This document shows positions 59,864 to 64,000 of a DNA stretch of 64,000 nucleotides, piece after piece (position 1 is the first letter of the stretch; the number at the start of each line of letters is the position of its first letter). The translations under genes were made by a program, and so were the position numbers. The DNA lies in NCBI GenBank assembly GCA_013289795.1, contig JABCZH010000008.1, positions 186,001 through 250,000 on the forward strand, in the 5' to 3' direction. The notes under the pieces were generated by a model that searched no databases, was not told where the DNA came from, and worked only from the letters and a program-made list of their open reading frames with translations. The DNA comes from Acidobacteriota bacterium. GTDB lineage: Bacteria; Acidobacteriota; Terriglobia; Terriglobales; Acidobacteriaceae.

Positions 59864-59891
59864 TTGCGTCCGCCTCCCTGGCCTGTATAAT
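59864..59891 (+). promoter_or_regulatory. Candidate promoter with consensus TATAAT
   Basis: TATAAT at 59886-59891 with TTGCGT at 59864-59869 (16-bp spacer). The transcript would start about 15-20 nt before the ATG at 59913. Confidence 0.45.
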
Positions 59892-59912
59892 CGCGGAGTT
59901 GGTTCTTGGACG

Positions 59913-60248
59913 ATGAAGAAAACGGGAAAAACTGACATCTTGTGCGGCCCGGGGCTTTCGTTGCGCGGGGCGCTCATCACTATTGTCATGCTTTCCCTGG
60001 TCGTCAGTCTGGCGACTCGCACCTTCCACCAGACGATTCCGCAAGGCGTTACTGCGCACGCCAACACCGCGCAGGCCATGCGGCAGCATATGGTTCGGGA
60101 TGCCGCGCGGTGGGTACCGCCGGTCTTCGTTTACACCGCCCAGCAGGCGCCTGTGTTCTACCCTCATGTCGCGCCTGCGGGACCACCGATCCCGACTCTC
60201 CTTCTGAGCGAAGAGAGTCTCTACAATCGGCCTCCTCCTTCCTGCTAA
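59913..60248 (+). CDS. Hypothetical exported or membrane-anchored protein, 111 aa
   Basis: A short protein with one hydrophobic segment (GALITIVMLSLVVSLATRTF, about residues 19-38) and a Pro/Ala-rich tail (RWVPPVFVYTAQQAPVFYPH; SLYNRPPPSC). No family recognised. A consensus-like promoter stands directly upstream, which supports it being real. Confidence 0.55.
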   Translation: MKKTGKTDILCGPGLSLRGALITIVMLSLVVSLATRTFHQTIPQGVTAHANTAQAMRQHMVRDAARWVPPVFVYTAQQAPVFYPHVAPAGPPIPTLLLSEESLYNRPPPSC

Positions 60249-60435
60249 TCTTCCCCCGAATCCCTAGTTAGGTTGTTGTTCTGGAACTCGACCTTGGTTA
60301 TTGACTGAGGAGATGCGGTTCGCGGGCACTGGCCCGGAGCGCGCTTGAGTTCGAACCGGCCAACATTTCCGGAAAAGCAGCACCGCCTTTAGCGCTGCTT
60401 CTCATAGGATTTCCGGCCGCTCTCGGGAGAATGCC
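60249..60435. other. Intergenic region with hairpin
   Basis: AAGCAGC (60375-60381) and GCTGCTT (60394-60400) can pair as a 7-bp stem with a 12-nt loop. No T-run follows, so it is not a typical intrinsic terminator; it lies 36 bp before the next start codon and could affect its mRNA leader. Nothing else recognised. Confidence 0.35.
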
Positions 60436-60915
60436 GTGAGAAAAGCATCATTGCTGTCAGGCGTCGTGGGTGTAGTTCTGCTGATCTCTTTGCACGCGCG
60501 TGCAAAGCCGGCAGCCGAAGACGGATACCAGATCGCCACCATCGTCAGCGTGAAGAAGCACCTTTCCGGTTCGAATTATGCTGGCGACAACCCGAGTGAT
60601 GCGCCCCTGCAAGCGCGCGATTATTCGTACGACATCGGAATCCGTTTGAACTGCAACATATACCTCGGTCGTTATGAATCCGCGATAAAATACCTGCCGT
60701 TCGCATTTGCTCCCAATCACGAGGTGGACGTGCGCCTGCACAAACACATCATGTACGTCAGCCTGCCTTTCAATGATGAAGAAATCATGATGGGGATCGT
60801 CGCCCACCGGCGGGTGAAAGACGAAGTGTGCACGGAAGGTATGCCAGGGCCGTTGGCCGGCCAAATATCCGATCATCAGCCAACCCAAAGCAAGTTCAAA
60901 GGAGGACTTGTATGA
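60436..60915 (+). CDS. Hypothetical exported protein, 159 aa
   Basis: GTG 60436 follows GGGAGA and gives a signal peptide (LLSGVVGVVLLISLHARA-KPA). The mature part (YQIATIVSVKKHLSGSNYAG; DYSYDIGIRLNCNIYLGRYE; SAIKYLPFAFAPNHEVDVRL) looks like a compact beta-rich domain with two Cys. I do not recognise a family. Its stop overlaps the next start (ATGA), implying translational coupling with another small secreted protein. Confidence 0.65.
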   Translation: MRKASLLSGVVGVVLLISLHARAKPAAEDGYQIATIVSVKKHLSGSNYAGDNPSDAPLQARDYSYDIGIRLNCNIYLGRYESAIKYLPFAFAPNHEVDVRLHKHIMYVSLPFNDEEIMMGIVAHRRVKDEVCTEGMPGPLAGQISDHQPTQSKFKGGLV

Positions 60916-61337
60916 ATCGCACCGAGAATCTGATTGCCTTCACGGTATTTCTGCTCATGGCTGCGGCAGCGATAGCGCAACAATCGCCTGCCATGCCGGC
61001 ATCCGGTGGCGATAACGCGGCACCTGCCCGCCACGTTTCCACGGTTCGCGGGTGCCTCGACGGTGACCGTGGAAATTACATCCTGATCGAAGAGAACAGC
61101 TCGGTGTATGTGCTGAAAGGTGTAGGTAACAAACTCGACAGTTATCTCCACCACGAGGTCGAAGTGAAGGGAAAGATGCTGCCGGGAACGATGAAGACCG
61201 GCGTAAGGGCAGAGAAGGCTGGCAGTAATCCCAGTGACACGGTTCATGGCATTGATGGTGTGCCTCTACAGGTGGCAAACGTGCAGACAGACATTCGTGT
61301 GATCTCCAAGCACTGCAAAGCTGCAGACCAGGAATGA
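60912..61337 (+). CDS. Hypothetical exported protein, 141 aa (OB-fold-like)
   Basis: ATG 60912 follows GGAGGACTTGT. Signal peptide (NLIAFTVFLLMAAAAIA-QQ), then VRGCLDGDRGNYILIEENSS, VYVLKGVGNKLDSYLHHEVE and VKGKMLPGTMKTG, a pattern seen in small secreted OB-fold-like acidobacterial proteins, and a C-terminal ISKHC. It overlaps the preceding gene by 4 bp and precedes the efflux genes by 73 bp. Role unknown. Confidence 0.7.
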   Translation: MNRTENLIAFTVFLLMAAAAIAQQSPAMPASGGDNAAPARHVSTVRGCLDGDRGNYILIEENSSVYVLKGVGNKLDSYLHHEVEVKGKMLPGTMKTGVRAEKAGSNPSDTVHGIDGVPLQVANVQTDIRVISKHCKAADQE

Positions 61338-61410
61338 CCCGGTTGCTAAGGGTTTACCGGTCCGAAAGCGCCTGGCCACCAAGGCTGAGATTCGACTGAT
61401 GAGGGTAACT

Positions 61411-62658
61411 ATGCCTAAACGGTATGTCCTGACTGTGGTTGGAATCGTGGCGCTGGTCGCGCTCATTGCTGCCATCGAGTATCGCGTCAGAGATCGCGAT
61501 GCTGATCCCAAAGCCGCTGAAATTCCAACCGCAACCGTGGTGCTCGCGAAACGCGGTGTGCTTTCGAACACGCTCACTTTGGCCGGGCAATTCCAGCCCT
61601 ATCAGGAAATTGAAGTCCACGCCAAGGTTTCCGGATATGTGCAACATATCTATGTGGACATCGGGGACCGCGTGCGTGCCGGCCAGACACTGGCGGTGCT
61701 TGAGATTCCAGAACTCGACGCCCAGCTCAAAGGCACCCAGGCCGAGCTTCTTCACAGTAAGGACGAAGTGGTTCGTGCGGAAAATGAAGTCATTCGGGCC
61801 GAGTCCGATCATGCCGCTCTGCATGCAGCCTACAACCGCCTGCAACAAGCCTCCACTGCCCGTCCCGGATTGATTGCCGAGCAGGAACTCGACGACGCGC
61901 GCTCCAAGGATCTCGCAGCCGAAGCCCAAATCGACGCCGCGAAAGCCGCACTCGCGGCAGCTAAGCAGCAAACCGCGGTATCGGATGCCGACCGCATGCG
62001 GGTAGGCGCTCTGGCCGCGTATGCCACGGTCACCGCCCCGCTGAGCGGCGTCATCACCTGGCGCTATGCCGACACGGGTGCGCTCATCCAGGCGGGAACT
62101 TCCTCAAATACCCAGTCCATGCCGTTGGTCAAGTTGGCCCAGAGCGATGTCTTGCGTCTGCGTTTGCCGGTGCCTGAGTCGGCGGTTCCATCCATCCATG
62201 CGGGGTCCGGGGTACAGGTTCAAGTCAAGGCCATCGGGCGGACTTTCTTCGGGAAGGTTGTACGGTTCACGCGGTCGGTCAGCCTCGATACCCGCACCAT
62301 GGAGACTGAAATCGACGTCGGAAATGCAGATCTGTCTCTAACCCCCGGTATGTATGCCGACACCACGCTTGAGCTGGACCGAAAAGAGAATGCGCTGTCG
62401 GTTCCCGTACAGGCGGTGGTACAGGGCGGGAACGAGCATTACGTTTTGGTCGTGGACGGACAGGACCGTGTGCAAAAACGAACGGTGCAGTTGGGAGAAC
62501 AAACATCCACTCGCGCTGAGATTCTGCGCGGCCTCTCGGAAAAGGAACAGGTGATCGTCGGAGGCCAATCGAACTACCAGATCGCCGAGGTGGTAAAGCC
62601 CGTTCTGGAGCGCGAACAAGCCAATGCCAGCGAAGAGCAGACGGGAGAGCAAAAGTAA
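61411..62658 (+). CDS. RND efflux periplasmic adaptor (membrane fusion protein)
   Basis: About 415 residues from ATG 61411, which has GAGGG at the right distance; an upstream ATG at 61399 is possible. An N-terminal membrane anchor (LTVVGIVALVALIAAIEY), lipoyl/barrel-sandwich halves (EIEVHAKVSGYVQHIYVDIG; TVTAPLSGVITWRYADTGAL) around an alpha-helical hairpin of about 100 residues rich in Ala/Glu/Lys, then beta-barrel and membrane-proximal domains (NALSVPVQAVVQGGNEHYVL). It links the inner-membrane pump to an outer-membrane channel. Its stop overlaps the pump start as TAATG. Confidence 0.92.
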   Translation: MPKRYVLTVVGIVALVALIAAIEYRVRDRDADPKAAEIPTATVVLAKRGVLSNTLTLAGQFQPYQEIEVHAKVSGYVQHIYVDIGDRVRAGQTLAVLEIPELDAQLKGTQAELLHSKDEVVRAENEVIRAESDHAALHAAYNRLQQASTARPGLIAEQELDDARSKDLAAEAQIDAAKAALAAAKQQTAVSDADRMRVGALAAYATVTAPLSGVITWRYADTGALIQAGTSSNTQSMPLVKLAQSDVLRLRLPVPESAVPSIHAGSGVQVQVKAIGRTFFGKVVRFTRSVSLDTRTMETEIDVGNADLSLTPGMYADTTLELDRKENALSVPVQAVVQGGNEHYVLVVDGQDRVQKRTVQLGEQTSTRAEILRGLSEKEQVIVGGQSNYQIAEVVKPVLEREQANASEEQTGEQK

Positions 62659-64000
62659 TGCCCAGATTTGCTCTCAAGTATCCCTTCTTCATCATTATGG
62701 TTTGCCTGGTGGTTGCGGTGGTGGGCGTAACCACCGTGGCGCGGATGCCAGTCGATCTGTTCCCGCAGATCAAGATTCCAGTGGTGGTGGTGGCGACCTT
62801 CTATGCAGGAATGCCGCCAGAGCAAATCGAAGCCGATATTACCGACACCTTCGAGCGGTTCTTCACCCTGGGAAGCAATATCGATCACATAGAGTCGCGC
62901 TCTTTGACAGGTGTCAGCCTCATCAAGATTTACTTCAAGCCGGGGACCGACGCCAACGCTGCCCTGAGCAACATTGCGAATCTAGCCATGGCGGACCTGC
63001 GCCGTCTGCCGCAGGGAACCTTACCTCCGGTGGTGCTGAAGTTCGATGCGTCAAGTCTTCCGGTCTGTCTGGTAACGCTCAAGGGGCAAGGGCTGGACGA
63101 AACGCGCCTCAAGGACCTGGCGCAATTTCAGGTCCGGAATCAGATCGCGAATGTTCCCGGCGCCTCGGTGCCCCAGCCCTTCGGCGGCCGTTATCGCCAA
63201 ATCATGGTGTACGTCGATCCCGTCAAGCTGGAGGCACACCAGCTCAGCTTGATGGACGTGGTCCACGCAGTGAACGAATCGAACCTGATTCTTCCCGCCG
63301 GCGACGTACGCATCGGGCCCAAGGATTTTAATATCTACGCCAACGCGCAATTGCCTAACACCGAGGAAATCAACCGCATCCCGCTGAAGACCGTGGGCAA
63401 CGCGTCTGTGATGGTCGCCGACGTAGGGGAGGCCAGGGACTCGGGTACCATTCAAACCAATATCGTCCGCATCGACGGACAACAATCCGTCTACATTCCC
63501 ATCCTCAAACAAGGCGGCGACAGCAACACCATCACCATTGTGAACGGAATCAAGGCCGCCATCGCGGACCTGGTGGACATTCCGAAATCGCTCAAGACGG
63601 CGGTGGTGTTTGATCAGTCCATCTTCGTCAAGAGTGCCATCAAGAATGTGCTGAAGGAAGGCGGAATCGGGCTGCTGCTGACCGCCATCATGATTCTTGT
63701 CTTTCTCGGAAGTCCGCGAGCAACGTTCGCTGTCCTGCTTTCGATTCCACTTTCCGCGCTGGTGTGTTTCCTGATCATGAATGCCATGGGCGGATCGATC
63801 AATGTGATGCTGTTGAGCGGCCTGGCGCTGGCCTTTTCGCGACTTATTGACGATTCCGTCGTGGTGCTCGAAAACATCTTCCGCTACATGGAAATTGGTG
63901 AAACTCCGCGAGTGGCGGCCGAAAAGGGAGGGATGGAAGTCTCGCTGGCCGTGCTGGCTGCAACCTCTACCACCTCCATCGTGTTTTTCCCCGTGACTTT
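62658..64000 (+). CDS. RND efflux pump inner-membrane transporter, 3' end cut by window
   Basis: Start ATG 62658 within TAATG; 447 codons are visible out of about 1030-1070 expected. TM1 (FFIIMVCLVVAVVGVTTVAR), the porter domain (PVDLFPQIKIPVVVVATFYA; GMPPEQIEADITDTFERFFT; ANVPGASVPQPFGGRYRQIM) and TM2-TM4 (GGIGLLLTAIMILVFLGSPR; FAVLLSIPLSALVCFLIMNA) are present. In the TM4 region (LALAFSRLIDDSVVVLENIF) the Asp-Asp proton-relay pair is conserved. It belongs to the AcrB/MdtB-like HAE family rather than the metal-exporting type, as far as the visible part shows. Confidence 0.92.
   Translation, partial: MPRFALKYPFFIIMVCLVVAVVGVTTVARMPVDLFPQIKIPVVVVATFYAGMPPEQIEADITDTFERFFTLGSNIDHIESRSLTGVSLIKIYFKPGTDANAALSNIANLAMADLRRLPQGTLPPVVLKFDASSLPVCLVTLKGQGLDETRLKDLAQFQVRNQIANVPGASVPQPFGGRYRQIMVYVDPVKLEAHQLSLMDVVHAVNESNLILPAGDVRIGPKDFNIYANAQLPNTEEINRIPLKTVGNASVMVADVGEARDSGTIQTNIVRIDGQQSVYIPILKQGGDSNTITIVNGIKAAIADLVDIPKSLKTAVVFDQSIFVKSAIKNVLKEGGIGLLLTAIMILVFLGSPRATFAVLLSIPLSALVCFLIMNAMGGSINVMLLSGLALAFSRLIDDSVVVLENIFRYMEIGETPRVAAEKGGMEVSLAVLAATSTTSIVFFPVT

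Noticed and set aside
60375-60400. Intrinsic terminator
   Set aside because: The 7-bp stem is not followed by a T-run.

Overview
The window reads as chromosomal DNA of a Gram-negative heterotroph, most likely an Acidobacteriota (Terriglobia/Koribacter-like) bacterium. The grounds are its moderately high GC, many SBBP, NHL, HAF and LVIVD repeat proteins, a carboxypeptidase-regulatory-domain outer-membrane barrel, a transaldolase/glucose-6-phosphate isomerase fusion, and several class III adenylate cyclases. This is inferred from family content; there is no rRNA to confirm it. I see no phage, transposase, CRISPR array or plasmid gene.

Layout. 1-3 kb: a cut-off secreted protein, two tandem LuxR-type paralogues, and a small-ORF region with REP-like palindromes. 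3-6 kb: an acyl-CoA ligase, a peroxiredoxin whose catalytic position is an in-frame UGA (candidate selenoprotein), and the initiator tRNA with its 3' end duplicated in tandem. 6-13.4 kb: a FecR-domain protein and two large secreted repeat proteins sharing a nearly identical 540-bp 3' module. 13.5-21.3 kb: a CHASE2 adenylate cyclase, a K+ channel coupled by TAATG to a GH63/MGH1-like glycosidase, and a divergent GH13 enzyme. 21.3-29.1 kb: an electron-transfer block with a pentaheme cytochrome c facing an operon of a NuoE-NuoF fusion, an iron-sulfur protein carrying two cyclic-nucleotide-binding domains, a His-rich membrane protein and a decaheme cytochrome c. 29-32 kb: a TonB-like protein, SthA transhydrogenase and a small membrane protein. 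32-38 kb: an outer-membrane barrel followed by a ten-heme cytochrome with LVIVD repeats. 38-46 kb: a pentose phosphate operon (tkt, tal-pgi, gnd, zwf). 46-54 kb: a GlcG/HbpS lipoprotein, two more cyclases (Clp_N-GAF type and TPR type) and a HAF-repeat protein. 53-59 kb: a nickel/cobalt-type transporter, a YkgJ-type cysteine-cluster protein, an RNB ribonuclease and an ABC-F ATPase. 58-64 kb: an outer-membrane barrel facing a Mop-domain regulator, small secreted proteins, and an RND efflux operon cut by the window end.

How the genes may work together (inference). The pentose phosphate operon makes reduced pyridine nucleotide, SthA exchanges NADPH and NADH, and the 22.9-29.1 kb operon looks able to take electrons from NAD(P)H through flavin and Fe-S centres to a membrane protein and multiheme cytochromes. 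The barrel/LVIVD-cytochrome pair at 32-38 kb could carry electrons across or onto the outer membrane. Three cyclases and one electron carrier with cyclic-nucleotide-binding domains raise the possibility that electron flow is tuned by cAMP. The Fe-S/CNB fusion and the UGA-containing peroxiredoxin are the most unusual items.
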